Under the pieces are notes generated by a model that ran no database searches, was not told the DNA's origin, and saw nothing but the letters and a program-made list of their open reading frames with translations. Position numbers and translations under genes: made by a program. From assembly GCA_021789695.1 (NCBI GenBank), contig JAJYJH010000005.1:1-64000 (forward strand): a DNA stretch of 64,000 nucleotides, written 5' to 3'. Within the stretch, counting starts at the first letter, position 1, and each line of letters begins with the position of its first letter. The DNA is from a bacterium (GTDB lineage Bacteria; Elusimicrobiota; Elusimicrobia; Elusimicrobiales; UBA9959). Positions 50,205 to 59,721 of the stretch are shown here, piece after piece.

Positions 50205-53200
50205 CTCACCACCGCGAACTTGCGCGTGACCTCCGAGGAATTCCCGCCGAGGTCGTCGGCCAGGCGGACGGTGTAGAAATAGACGCCGCTGGCCGGGGCC
50301 CGGCCCGAGAAATTCCAGGTATATTCGTACGGGGCCGAGCTGTTTATCTCCCCCTCGGCCGTCTGGACCAGCCGCCCGTCCAGCGAGAAAACGGATATCT
50401 TTACCCTCGCGGGGAAGATGCCGCTCTGCACGTGGAACCTGACCCACGCCGAAGCCGGGTCCGGATAGGCGTACACGGAAGTCTTGTCCAGCAGCGTCCC
50501 GAGCGGCTTCAACTGAAGGTCCTGGCCGGGGGCCAGGTTTATGTCGAGGGTCTTCCAGGGGCCCCCGTCCGTGACGCGCAGCGTGTATTCTCCTGGTATG
50601 AGGTTCCGGATCGCGAACCGGCCAGAGGGGTCTGGCAAGGCGCGGGCCAGCATACGCGCGCCGCGCCAGAGCTGCGCCTCGCCTCCGGAGGAGGACGGGC
50701 GCGGGCCAGCGGCCGCCGAGGCCGGCGAGAGCACGCCGGAAACGCTGGCCAACTGGTAATCCAGCGACAGGACGAAGTTAGCATCGGCGTAGCCCATCGG
50801 GATCTGGTCCTTGGCAACGGCGCTGGCGAAGCCGTTCTGCAGCCAGGTGGCCTGCACGCGGTAAATGCCGTCAGGCAGCGGAGTGAGCGCGAAAGAACCC
50901 AGCCCGTCGTCCAGCGTATACGTGGTGGCCGCAATTATTCCACCGCCATTAACGGCGTCCACAATGACTCCGGTCACCCCGACCCCGGACGGGGTCTTGA
51001 CGGTACCGGCTATCGTATAGTTCAGGCGGGTCCCAGAAAGCGTGGAGGAGAGGGCCGACGGGCCGGACCAGTTGCCGCCGTCGTCCTGCACCCACATGCG
51101 GAGATAGTACGTGGTTTCCGGCTGCAACCCGGAGATCGTATAGAACTGCGAGGACCCCGGCTGGACCATCGTGGTGGAGATCAGCACCTGTGCGGTCCCG
51201 GTGCTGAAGGCCGCGGCCGCGAAAGTGGAATACTGCACGGCGAACTGGCCGTAAGTCAGCGCCAGCTGGCCTCCATCGTCGCCAGGGAAGGTCCACGAAA
51301 GGTTTATGCGCCCGGGAGAGGTGCCGGTGGAAGGGGCGAAGGCCGTCGCGGCGTCAGGCGGCACCGTGTCCAACCAGGTGAAGGTGGAGCCGGCGGCACC
51401 GAAAGGGGACACGTTGGGCGGCAAGGCGGCGTCCTCGGCCACGGCAGCCACGAAGTAGGACTGGCCGCTGGCTACCGCGCCGCGCAGCCCGGCGCCCGGA
51501 GTGAAGGTCCATGAAGCGCCGGCCGCCGTGGCGCTGGCCACCGGCACGCCGCCCCAGGAGTCATTGGAAAAGTTCCACCACTTTCCGTCGGCCAGGCTCT
51601 TCACGTAAATATCCACCGCGTAAAGACCCGCCGGGCCGGCGTCCGCGGCGGTCCCCTGCACCGTATCCAAGTTGTAGACCGTGGAACCGGCCGGCAGCGG
51701 CGTGGAAACCCAGACCGAGGGAGCCTGCTGGTCCAGTTGGAAAGTCAGCGACGGGTACGGGAAGGCGGTCAGCAGGCCGGAGGAGTCCCTGGCCCTGGCG
51801 GTGAGAGTATACCCCGTCCCCTGCGCCAAGGGCGCCGTAGAGGCGTCGTAAGACCAGGCCGTAGTGCCGGACGCGTCCAGCCAGAGCTGGGAAGCCGAGG
51901 AGAAGGACGTCCCGTCATAATAGAGGCCCCCGGCCAGCTCTCTCAGCGAAACCTGCGTCCCTACGGGCGGACTGCTTTCCACCATAGGCGACGAGGTCCC
52001 GGAGAAGGCGGTGACGGTGGAGACCCAGGCCCCGGCAGGGGAGGTAATGACCACCGGCGGCCCGACGGTGTTCTTCAGCAGTTTGAAGGCATCGGCGTAA
52101 GTTCTCGAGTTGCCGGCCGCATCCACCGCGCGCACACTTATATAGTTGGTGACCCCGTCGCGCAGCGCGCCGAAGTTCACTCCCCACGGCGCCAGGTAAG
52201 AGGGACCGGGCGAGAACCCAGGCACCGGGGTCCAGGACAGTATAGATCCGTCCGCGGCGCCCGGAACGGCGCTCGCGCTATAGAGGAACTGCTGCAGCCC
52301 TGAAAGGGCGTCGGCGGCCTCCACGTCAAAGACGGGGCCGGGATCGGAGGAAAGCCAACCCGGCGGGGAAACGGCGCTATCGACCAGCGTCGGTTGAGTG
52401 GTGTCGCGCAGCACGTAGAAGGCGTCAGGATAGACAGTGCTGTTGCCGGCATTGTCGTAGACGCGCACGGAGACATAAGTGGTCACGTCCTGCTGTATAG
52501 CCGTGAAAACCTGGGGAGGCAGCATCCACGGGGTATTGTATTCGGCCGCGTTTATGCCCGTGACCACGTCCGTCCAGGTGGAAACGACGGCCCCGGTGAA
52601 CGCCGGGCCGGTATCGGCCAGTACCTGGAACCTGGCCAACAGGGAGCCGTAGTCCGAGAACTGCACGTTGTAGGAACCGCTGACGGAGCCGCGCCAGACG
52701 TCGTCGCCCGGCTGCAGGTCTATCACGGACGGAGGGACCGTATCGGCGCCGGACTGCGTAACGGCCGAGCCCAGATAAAGCCAGCCGCTGGCGCGGCCGG
52801 CCGAATCCCTGGCGCGGACCCGGAAATAGAAGAGAGTGGCCGGGTACAGCCCCGTGACGGTAAGGGCGGGGCCCGCGGCCCAGTGGAGAGGGCCGAAGTC
52901 CACGCCCTGGAAATCCGGGGACGTGGATACCCCGACGTAATACTCGGTATAGCCCGGATTCCCGTTGGGCGACCACTGCGTCGGCACGCTGTCAGGTCCC
53001 GGGGAGCCTATATCTGGCGGATTGTCGGCTGGCGTCGCCGCGTATGTCATAGTAGAGCCGAAGGCCGTGAAGGCGGAATAGGCGCCGCCCCAGCCATAGG
53101 CCGCGGCCCTGAAATAGAAGGTGGTGTTAGGCTGCAGGCCTGCGGCCTCGTAATAATTCGCCGGTGTCACGGTGGAGGAGTCAAGAGTGGAGAAACCGTC

Positions 53201-53914
53201 GGTGGAGACCTGCAGCAGGTAGCGGGTCCAGGCCGGGTTGCCGTTTCCGTCCCAGAACACCGACATACCGGTAGACCCGACCAGGGCGTAATCCCCTACT
53301 CCAGGCTGGTAGGGCAGCGTGATCGTCGACAACGTCACGAAGCCGGAATCCTGCCCCCCGGCCCCGAGCGTCATGACCCGCATGAAATAGGTGGAGTCCG
53401 GGTTCAGGCCGGTATACAGGGCCGCCAGGCCGGTCCCGCTTGAAACGGAAGTGATGGCGAAGGCGTCGTCCATCGAAAGCTCCGCCCAGTACTGTGTGCC
53501 CGCGGCGTTATTGCCGGCGTTCCAGCCCAGCGTAAAGCCGGAAGGCCCAAGGCCCAGCACGGCGGCGCCCTGCGGTTCCTGAGGCAGCGTCACCGTGGAA
53601 ACCGGCGCGGAGTAGGCGCTGTCCGGCTCCGTGGCTACTTTGACCGTGAAATAGTAGGTGGCGTTGGAAAAAAGACCGTAATAACTGGTGGTCTGCTGGC
53701 CAAGAGCGAGGGCGGCGCTGGAAAAGAAGGTCGAGAAAGATGGGTCTTCCGAGATGGCCGCCCACGGCGTCTCCGATGACGGGGCGTCGAGTTGCCACGA
53801 CACGGAGGCCGAGGTCGTGGAAGCCGACACAAACAGAACATTAGCCGGGATGGCGCCCATTGAGACCCCCGCAAAGATGCAGACAAAAAAGCCAACCCAA
53901 ACGGCCCGTTTCAT
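50201..53914 (-). CDS. large secreted Fn3-repeat protein with FlgD/type-A-like C-domain
   Basis: 1237 aa, signal peptide about 1-19. Six or more Fn3-type units with repeated phrases such as GLNPDSTYFMRV, GLQPNTTFYFRA and GLYPATLFYFRV fill about 20-400; Ig-like and regulatory-like domains follow. The last about 85 residues (YAYPDPASAWVRF ... GVYFYTVRL ... RKFAVVR) match the ending of the kelch protein at 37421-41998, so both may share one export or anchoring route. Domain architecture also resembles that protein from the middle onward (HVQSG, DGKWWNFSND, ISSPS-like phrases). Confidence 0.75.
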   Translation of the reverse strand: MKRAVWVGFFVCIFAGVSMGAIPANVLFVSASTTSASVSWQLDAPSSETPWAAISEDPSFSTFFSSAALALGQQTTSYYGLFSNATYYFTVKVATEPDSAYSAPVSTVTLPQEPQGAAVLGLGPSGFTLGWNAGNNAAGTQYWAELSMDDAFAITSVSSGTGLAALYTGLNPDSTYFMRVMTLGAGGQDSGFVTLSTITLPYQPGVGDYALVGSTGMSVFWDGNGNPAWTRYLLQVSTDGFSTLDSSTVTPANYYEAAGLQPNTTFYFRAAAYGWGGAYSAFTAFGSTMTYAATPADNPPDIGSPGPDSVPTQWSPNGNPGYTEYYVGVSTSPDFQGVDFGPLHWAAGPALTVTGLYPATLFYFRVRARDSAGRASGWLYLGSAVTQSGADTVPPSVIDLQPGDDVWRGSVSGSYNVQFSDYGSLLARFQVLADTGPAFTGAVVSTWTDVVTGINAAEYNTPWMLPPQVFTAIQQDVTTYVSVRVYDNAGNSTVYPDAFYVLRDTTQPTLVDSAVSPPGWLSSDPGPVFDVEAADALSGLQQFLYSASAVPGAADGSILSWTPVPGFSPGPSYLAPWGVNFGALRDGVTNYISVRAVDAAGNSRTYADAFKLLKNTVGPPVVITSPAGAWVSTVTAFSGTSSPMVESSPPVGTQVSLRELAGGLYYDGTSFSSASQLWLDASGTTAWSYDASTAPLAQGTGYTLTARARDSSGLLTAFPYPSLTFQLDQQAPSVWVSTPLPAGSTVYNLDTVQGTAADAGPAGLYAVDIYVKSLADGKWWNFSNDSWGGVPVASATAAGASWTFTPGAGLRGAVASGQSYFVAAVAEDAALPPNVSPFGAAGSTFTWLDTVPPDAATAFAPSTGTSPGRINLSWTFPGDDGGQLALTYGQFAVQYSTFAAAAFSTGTAQVLISTTMVQPGSSQFYTISGLQPETTYYLRMWVQDDGGNWSGPSALSSTLSGTRLNYTIAGTVKTPSGVGVTGVIVDAVNGGGIIAATTYTLDDGLGSFALTPLPDGIYRVQATWLQNGFASAVAKDQIPMGYADANFVLSLDYQLASVSGVLSPASAAAGPRPSSSGGEAQLWRGARMLARALPDPSGRFAIRNLIPGEYTLRVTDGGPWKTLDINLAPGQDLQLKPLGTLLDKTSVYAYPDPASAWVRFHVQSGIFPARVKISVFSLDGRLVQTAEGEINSSAPYEYTWNFSGRAPASGVYFYTVRLADDLGGNSSEVTRKFAVVR

Positions 53915-54013
53915 CCGCGTATATTATAATTAATAAAAAGCGTCGCAGGAAGGTGACGGCGTATACTTTTAGCGGAAGTTACATACGGCCCGTGTGGCGG
54001 GCGAGCGGCCGGG

Positions 54014-54652
54014 TCAATAACCAAGTTCCTCGTTGATAAGCATCACGAGTATGTCGCTCGACCGGGGACGCTTCCAGAGCGTAGTCACCTGGTTGCAGAT
54101 GCGCGAGGGCGAGGCGCAGTCCACACAGCGACCGGCCTTCACGCAGGGGTTATCCTTGGACAGGCGCAGATTATTGGCGATAGCGGCCACGTTGCGCGCC
54201 CGCCACAGGCCGTGCTCCTCGTCGCGCGCCAGTTTGTTGACGCCGGCGAGCAGAACTATCTTGCGCGGGCCGTAGATGACCGCGGCGCCGCGGTTGCCGT
54301 TGGCGTCCACGAACAGCAGTTTGCCGTCCAGCGTCACCGCCTGCGGGGACGCCAGATAGATATCGGAGGCCTGCGCGGCCAGCCAGACGGCGCGTCTCTC
54401 CTCGGCGCCCATACCGTGCGAGTGCGTAACGATGGTGTTACCCGCCTTTTCAAGCGCCGCGGGGAGCCCCAGCGAAGAGACGGTCATCGAGCCGCCCACG
54501 CCTATCTTCTTGCCGGAACCCGCCAGTTCCAGCAGGGCGGCCGAGGCCTCAGCGCCGGAGGCATGGACCTGCGCAGAGAAGTTATTGGCTCGCAGTGCCA
54601 CGGCGGCGTTCTCCAGCCTCTTCATCCCGAGTTCTGCTATCCTGGCTTCCAT
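54014..54652 (-). CDS. LUD domain protein (LutC/YkgG-like)
   Basis: 212 aa. The LUD (DUF162/1121) fold is shown by KKIGVGGSMTVSSLGL, the GMGAEERRAVWLAAQASD segment and ANGNRGAAVIYGP. A Cys-rich end (CVKAGRCVDCASPSRIC) could bind a metal or cluster. Relatives take part in lactate oxidation, but lutA and lutB are not here. A strong GGAGGGG lies before the ATG. Confidence 0.85.
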   Translation of the reverse strand: MEARIAELGMKRLENAAVALRANNFSAQVHASGAEASAALLELAGSGKKIGVGGSMTVSSLGLPAALEKAGNTIVTHSHGMGAEERRAVWLAAQASDIYLASPQAVTLDGKLLFVDANGNRGAAVIYGPRKIVLLAGVNKLARDEEHGLWRARNVAAIANNLRLSKDNPCVKAGRCVDCASPSRICNQVTTLWKRPRSSDILVMLINEELGY

Positions 54653-54685
54653 TGTCCCCTCCGTTATCCCGCTAGCGGCCCGGTC

Positions 54686-57175
54686 TCACCGGGACCGCAG
54701 GACCTCCAGCGTCAGCGGCGCGACAGAAACGTAGCCGGAGACCGGCTTGTCGGACCCCTTCACCAGGCCGGAAGCGTCTAACGCCCTGATCCAGACGCCG
54801 GACGGAAGCACGAACCTGCGCGCTTCCCCCTCGGGGTTAATCAGCACGACGACGCGTTTCCAGCTGTCTCCGACCTTGTCGCCGTAGAGTTCGTAGGCTA
54901 TGGCCGGCGGATTCACGCGCAGACCCAGTTGCTCGTAGAACTTCAGATTGTCTAGCGCCTGTTCCCGGGTCCGCATGCGGAAAGCCGGGTGGGCCTTGCG
55001 CATGGCTATCAAGTCGCGGTAGTACTCGAAGACGGCGTAGTTCTTCTTCTTGAGGTTCCAGTCCAGTTCGTTGACCGAATCGGGCAGGTTGTAGGTATTG
55101 TCCTGCCCCCCCTTGGTCCGCAGGAACTCCTCACCGGCGTGCAGGAACGGTATGCCCTGCGAGGTCAGCACTATGCCGTTGGCCAGTTTGTCCATGGCCA
55201 CCTTGCTCGCGTAGGGCGCGTCGGGGACCGACAGGTCGATGCGGTCCCACAGCGTGTTGTTGTCGTGGCAGGAGACGTAGTTGACCGTTTCCAGCGGTCC
55301 GTCTGTAAAATCGTCCACAGCGCCGCGGATGCCGCGCATCACGCCCTCGCGGTTCCGGGCGGCCTCCACGTAGCCCAGGTCCTTCAGCGAGAACACGCTG
55401 CCCTTTATGGCGTCGCGGAAGCCGTCGTTGAACACGGCGAAGCCGAGCCCTCGCTGGCTGCCCTTCACCACCCCGTTGACCGGGGAGTCGCCGGCCTTCC
55501 AAGGCTCGCCGTAGACGATGACGCCGGGCTCGGCCTTCTTCAGCGCGGCCATGATGCCGGCCGCGGTCGTCGTGTCCATCAGGCCCATCAGGTCGAAGCG
55601 GAAACCGTCCACCTTGTAGTCACGCACCCAGTGCAGCAGGCTGTCGACGATGAACTTGCGCGCCATCGGCGCCTCGGTCTTGAACTCGTTTCCGCAGCCG
55701 GAGCCGTTGTAGTACGTGCCGTCGGGCTTCACGCGGTAGTAGTAGTCCGGCGCGGCCGCGTTGAAGTTGTAGGTCTTGGCGGGCGTCTCGGCGGTGTGGT
55801 TGTACACCACGTCCATGATCACCTTCAGGCCCTTGCGGTGGAACGCGTCTATCATCTCCTTCAGTTCGCGCACACGAGAGCCGTTCAGCGGGTCCGTGGA
55901 GTAAGAGCCCTCGGGCGAGTTGTAGTTGACCGGCATGTAGCCCCAGTTGTAGACCGTAGTGCTGTCCCCGTTCTCGAAGTCCTGCACCGGCAGTATGTGA
56001 ACGGCGTTGACGCCCAGTTCCTTTATGTGGTCCAGGCCGGTCTCGATGCCCGGGAACTCGGTGTCGCGCGTACCGGATTCGGCCGCTCCGAGGTATTTGC
56101 CCTTCAGCTTCACGCCGGAATGCGGGTCCATCGTGAGATCGCGCAGGTGCACCTCGTACACGATCGCCTCCGAGCGGTCGAAGGACGGGCCGGCCGAGAC
56201 CGGAGTCGTGTCCCGCAGCACCAGCGCGCGGCCGTCGTCGGCGGTGACGCAGGCTGCGTACGGGTCCAGACCCTCGCGGATCTTTCCGTCCTCCTCCGTC
56301 CTGATGCGGTATGACTTGCCTTCCAGGGAAAAACCGAAGTCCTTCCCCCAGACTCCGTGCCCCTCGGGGGACAGTTCGTAGACGGCGGGCCGCGCAGATG
56401 CGGCGCCGTCGTACACCAGCATCTCCGCCTTCTCCGCGTACGGGGCGAACAGGCGGAAAACCGGCCTGGCCGGGTCGCCGGAAAGGCCCATTTTCTCCGT
56501 CGTGTAGAAGTATGGGTCGTAGACGACGTCGCCCAGTCTCAGCGTCACCGGGCCGTAGTCGGCGGAGCGCAGGGCGTACTCCCCCCTGTTTACCGCCATG
56601 TAGGGCGGGGCGAAGTTCTTGAAGACGAAACGCGCCGCGCGGGAATACTCCCCGCCAAGCGGCTCGGCGGAGACCGGTTTCAGCGTCTCCGTTCCTCGCT
56701 CGAGGACGAAGTTCTGCGACTCCAGGAACACGCGGCCGACCGGGCGCGTGAAGGCGGCGCGCACCACCCCGGGCGCGTCCAGCCAGGCTCCGGTGACGGC
56801 CGTGGAAACTGCCGGCGGGGAGTCGTAGACCTTCGGGTCCCCCTCCAGCAGGTAGACCTCGCCCTGGCGCGCGGAGGGCATCACGCGGTCCGGCGCGTCC
56901 TTGTCCTCCCAGTTGCCCTTCCTGGGCAGGAAGCCGGCCGCCTTGCCGGAAAGGCCGGCGGAGTCCAGGTCCAACTCGTAGAACGTCCCGAACGCGTCCT
57001 CACCGGCGGGGCGTAGCTCGAAACCGGGTTTCTTGTCCGAGTCGTCCCAAACCCAGAGGTTCCAGCCGGCGTAGGACTTGTCCAGCCGGTTGTAGTGGAC
57101 GATTAACTTGTCGGCGGCGTAAGCCCGGAGAGGCATAAGCAAGGCCCCCATCATAAGGATTTTAAGTCTTTTCAT
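54686..57175 (-). CDS. pulA: exported type I pullulanase
   Basis: 829 aa with a signal peptide (1-20). CBM41 starch-binding domain about 22-120 (LIVHYNRLDKSYAGWNLWVW), an N-terminal CBM48-like domain, then the GH13 barrel: VYNWGYMPVNYN (the pullulanase YNWGY mark), DVVYNHTAE, DGFRFDLMG (nucleophile Asp), GEPW (acid/base Glu) and VSCHDN. It cuts alpha-1,6 links in pullulan or glycogen branches outside the cytoplasm. Divergent from the glycoside-hydrolase-like gene. Confidence 0.95.
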   Translation of the reverse strand: MKRLKILMMGALLMPLRAYAADKLIVHYNRLDKSYAGWNLWVWDDSDKKPGFELRPAGEDAFGTFYELDLDSAGLSGKAAGFLPRKGNWEDKDAPDRVMPSARQGEVYLLEGDPKVYDSPPAVSTAVTGAWLDAPGVVRAAFTRPVGRVFLESQNFVLERGTETLKPVSAEPLGGEYSRAARFVFKNFAPPYMAVNRGEYALRSADYGPVTLRLGDVVYDPYFYTTEKMGLSGDPARPVFRLFAPYAEKAEMLVYDGAASARPAVYELSPEGHGVWGKDFGFSLEGKSYRIRTEEDGKIREGLDPYAACVTADDGRALVLRDTTPVSAGPSFDRSEAIVYEVHLRDLTMDPHSGVKLKGKYLGAAESGTRDTEFPGIETGLDHIKELGVNAVHILPVQDFENGDSTTVYNWGYMPVNYNSPEGSYSTDPLNGSRVRELKEMIDAFHRKGLKVIMDVVYNHTAETPAKTYNFNAAAPDYYYRVKPDGTYYNGSGCGNEFKTEAPMARKFIVDSLLHWVRDYKVDGFRFDLMGLMDTTTAAGIMAALKKAEPGVIVYGEPWKAGDSPVNGVVKGSQRGLGFAVFNDGFRDAIKGSVFSLKDLGYVEAARNREGVMRGIRGAVDDFTDGPLETVNYVSCHDNNTLWDRIDLSVPDAPYASKVAMDKLANGIVLTSQGIPFLHAGEEFLRTKGGQDNTYNLPDSVNELDWNLKKKNYAVFEYYRDLIAMRKAHPAFRMRTREQALDNLKFYEQLGLRVNPPAIAYELYGDKVGDSWKRVVVLINPEGEARRFVLPSGVWIRALDASGLVKGSDKPVSGYVSVAPLTLEVLRSR

Positions 57176-57206
57176 ATATCGGCCCCTGTTGTTATCCAGT
57201 AAATTG

Positions 57207-57212
57207 TAAAAT
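57207..57212 (+). promoter_or_regulatory. -10 box of the glycoside-hydrolase-like gene
   Basis: TAAAAT ends 8 bases before the ATG at 57221 with no Shine-Dalgarno; a leaderless message is likely. Confidence 0.4.
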
Positions 57213-57220
57213 ATCTGCCT

Positions 57221-58384
57221 ATGCTGATTACAGCGCTTTCTTTACTCCTCGCCGCTCAACCCGGCGCTGCCGCCCCCGCGCCCCGGACGTCCACCGCCCC
57301 GGACGTGGAGATTTCCACCTCCGCCATCGTCAAGCTCACCGAAGAGAGCCCCCGCGTGCGCGGCATACACATCACCTCCTGGGCCGCCGGCTCCGCCAAG
57401 CAGCGCGAGCGGTTGCTGAAGCATATCTCCGGCACGGTCATAAACACTGTGGTAATCGCGGTGAAGGAGACCGACGGCCACGTCTATATTCCAGGAGTCA
57501 AAAGGGCGGAAAAATACGGCTCCTACATGGGCGCCATCCAGAGACCGGAGGAGATGCTCAAGGATTTCAAGGGAGAGGGCCTCTACACCATCGCCAGGAT
57601 AGTGGTCTTCAAAGACCAGGTCCTTCCGAAGAGGCGCCCTGACCTGGCCGTCAGGGCACCGGGCGGCGGGCTTTGGAAAAGCCGCAACGGCGCCACCTGG
57701 CTGGACCCGTACAACAGAAAAGTCTGGGACTATACGCTGGACATCGCCGAGCGCTGCGCGCAGCTCGGTTTCGACGAGATACAGTTCGACTATCTGCGCT
57801 ATCCCTCCGAGGGGGACACCAGGCTCTGCCGCTACTCTAAACCCCACACCCCGGCAACGGCCGTCAGGAACCTCGGCGAGTTCCTGGCCTACGCCCACAA
57901 GCGCCTGGCGGGTTACAAGGTAAAGGTCTCCGCCGACGTGTTCGGCCTTACCACCTCCGCGAAAACGGACATGGGAATAGGCCAGGACCTCGCCACTCTT
58001 GCCTCCGGCGCCGACTACATCTATCCGATGATGTACCCCTCGCATTACGCCCCCGGTGAATACCATCTGAAGAACCCGAACGCCGCCCCTTACGCCGTCA
58101 TAGACCACGGCCTAAAGGACGCGCTGCGCAGGCTGGGACCGCACTATGCACGCCTGCGTCCCTACCTGCAGGACTTCTCGCTTTTCGGAGTTCACTACGG
58201 ACCGGAGCAGGTGCGAGCGCAGATCATAGCCGCGCGCCGCAACATGCTGAACAGCTGGGTACTGTGGAACCCGGCGAACAAGTATACCTGGTCCGCGCTG
58301 ACCCCCCACTCCTACCGCGCCTTCGTGGACCCGCAGTTCCCCTACGACTGGCACGAGGCCAAGCCGGCCGCCAGGACGCAATAA
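57221..58384 (+). CDS. exported putative glycoside hydrolase (DUF4015 type)
   Basis: 387 aa, signal peptide about 1-18. A TIM-barrel pattern typical of DUF4015: RGIHITSWAAGS at the start, VIAVKETDGHVYIP, YTIARIVVFKDQ, and the putative catalytic region FDEIQFDYLRYPSEGD with acidic residues, then SADVFGLTT and YIYPMMYPSHY. The substrate is not known. Next to pullulanase, so polysaccharide use is plausible. Confidence 0.82.
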   Translation: MLITALSLLLAAQPGAAAPAPRTSTAPDVEISTSAIVKLTEESPRVRGIHITSWAAGSAKQRERLLKHISGTVINTVVIAVKETDGHVYIPGVKRAEKYGSYMGAIQRPEEMLKDFKGEGLYTIARIVVFKDQVLPKRRPDLAVRAPGGGLWKSRNGATWLDPYNRKVWDYTLDIAERCAQLGFDEIQFDYLRYPSEGDTRLCRYSKPHTPATAVRNLGEFLAYAHKRLAGYKVKVSADVFGLTTSAKTDMGIGQDLATLASGADYIYPMMYPSHYAPGEYHLKNPNAAPYAVIDHGLKDALRRLGPHYARLRPYLQDFSLFGVHYGPEQVRAQIIAARRNMLNSWVLWNPANKYTWSALTPHSYRAFVDPQFPYDWHEAKPAARTQ

Positions 58385-58391
58385 GCGCTAA

Positions 58392-58422
58392 GACCGCGTC
58401 CGGCCCCGCTGCGGGCGCGGTC
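58392..58422. terminator. GC-rich hairpin between convergent genes
   Basis: GACCGCG (58392-58398) and CGCGGTC (58416-58422) form a stem extended by CCG/CGG. There is no T-run; the hairpin overlaps the stop codon of the minus gene. Possible two-way terminator. Confidence 0.4.
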
Positions 58423-59671
58423 AGCTTCGGACTATCTTGCGGTACTCGTCCCGCACCCCGAAATACTGGGAGAGGACGTTCCCTATGTCGGTAAGGCCCG
58501 GCAGCAGGCCCGTCTTCAGGCCGCCGAGGCCCGCGCCGTACCCCTTGCGCCAGGCCAGGAAGGGGAGCGGCTCGTTATTGTGATAGCCGTAATCCTCCCT
58601 GTGCAGCATACCGTGGTCCGCCGTTATCATCAACAGGTCTCCCTTGGCCATGTTCCTTTCCAGCAGCGGCAGGCAGCGGTCTATCTCCTGGATGGACTTC
58701 AGCCCCCCCTCTATCTCGCGCGTGTGGCCATAGACACTGTCGGTGTCGACCAGATTCGTAAAGACAAACGTGCCGTTGGGGCGGTAGACCGCGTGCGCGG
58801 CCTGCAGGGCGTTCACCGTGCCCTGCAGCGAGAACGGGTTGGTGTCCTTCTTCTTCGGGTGCACGAAACGCAGCCTCAGCGCGGGGTCGAGGTAGGCCTC
58901 GTTGTGCAGTTTTATCTTGGCGTGGTACGAGGTATTTACCAGGTCGCTGGTCTTGCCGACCGCCACCGTCCAGACTGCGGCGGCGTGCAGTACGTCCACC
59001 AGCGTGCGCTGGCCGATGGGCAGCACGGCGTCGTGGCGGTTGGAGGTGCGGATGATCTCTCCCTCGGCGTTCCTGACGTAGGGGCGCGCTATCGCGCGGG
59101 TTATCGGTATCCCCATCTCCATGCCCAGCGCGAACGCGACGTCAGCGATACGGTGCTGCTCGGCCACCGGGATGACCGCCTCGTTCATCGCCAGCTGTAT
59201 CAGCGGGTCGCATTTACTGGCGTAGACTATCGGCCGGCCGGTGCGCTCGTGCTCCGCGGCGTTAAGCTCTATAGCCTCCATACCGCCGGCCATCCTGTTG
59301 AAGAAGGTCTTACGGCCTATGCGCCGCTCCAGCTCGTCGAGGTATTTCCGGCCGAAACCGTCCGGGAAGAGATCGTACGTGCGGTGATCTATCACGCCCA
59401 TCATCTCCCGGTGGCCCACCAGACTGTCGGCCGTGGCCGAGACCTGGACCACGCGCGCGGCATAGGCGTCGCCGGAGGCCCTGGCGAAGCGCTTCTTGAA
59501 CTCGGGGCGGACTATCTCCCCCAGGCCGAGGCGGCCGAGGTTCGGAAAGCCGAGGCGGCCGAGGTTCGGAAAGCCGACCCTGCCGGGATATTTTGAAAGC
59601 AGGTACTCCAAGGTGGTAAGCCCGACCGCGTCTATCACTATTAACAGCGCTGTTCTCTGTTCGCGTTTCAT
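58421..59671 (-). CDS. phosphopentomutase-like enzyme (DeoB, alkaline phosphatase superfamily)
   Basis: 416 aa. Metal-site motifs: LIVIDAVG near the N-terminus, TADSLVGHREMMG (the DeoB xxTTGHWEMxG region, with the active-site Thr represented by Ser/Asp context), FTNLVDTDSVYGH and ITADHGMLH. It would move phosphate between C1 and C5 of ribose. The changed TTGHWE motif means a related mutase or phosphatase cannot be excluded. Residues 31-52 hold GFPNLGRL twice from a 24-bp duplication. GGAG before the ATG. Confidence 0.75.
   Translation of the reverse strand: MKREQRTALLIVIDAVGLTTLEYLLSKYPGRVGFPNLGRLGFPNLGRLGLGEIVRPEFKKRFARASGDAYAARVVQVSATADSLVGHREMMGVIDHRTYDLFPDGFGRKYLDELERRIGRKTFFNRMAGGMEAIELNAAEHERTGRPIVYASKCDPLIQLAMNEAVIPVAEQHRIADVAFALGMEMGIPITRAIARPYVRNAEGEIIRTSNRHDAVLPIGQRTLVDVLHAAAVWTVAVGKTSDLVNTSYHAKIKLHNEAYLDPALRLRFVHPKKKDTNPFSLQGTVNALQAAHAVYRPNGTFVFTNLVDTDSVYGHTREIEGGLKSIQEIDRCLPLLERNMAKGDLLMITADHGMLHREDYGYHNNEPLPFLAWRKGYGAGLGGLKTGLLPGLTDIGNVLSQYFGVRDEYRKIVRS
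59526..59573 (-). repeat. 24-bp perfect tandem duplication in the deoB-like gene
   Basis: Two identical 24-base units (59526-59549, 59550-59573) encode GFPNLGRL twice and keep the frame. Confidence 0.95.
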
Positions 59672-59721
59672 GCGCGCTCCTTAACGGCGCCTGCGCCGCC
59701 CCACGGAGGGTCCCGGCCGCT

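Noticed and set aside
37421-53914. A complete type IX secretion system
   Set aside because: Only PorV/PorQ-like barrels and type-A-like C-domains are seen; no core translocon or GldK-N genes are present.
54989-56314. 441-codon + strand ORF
   Set aside because: Antisense to pullulanase, whose catalytic motifs are clear.
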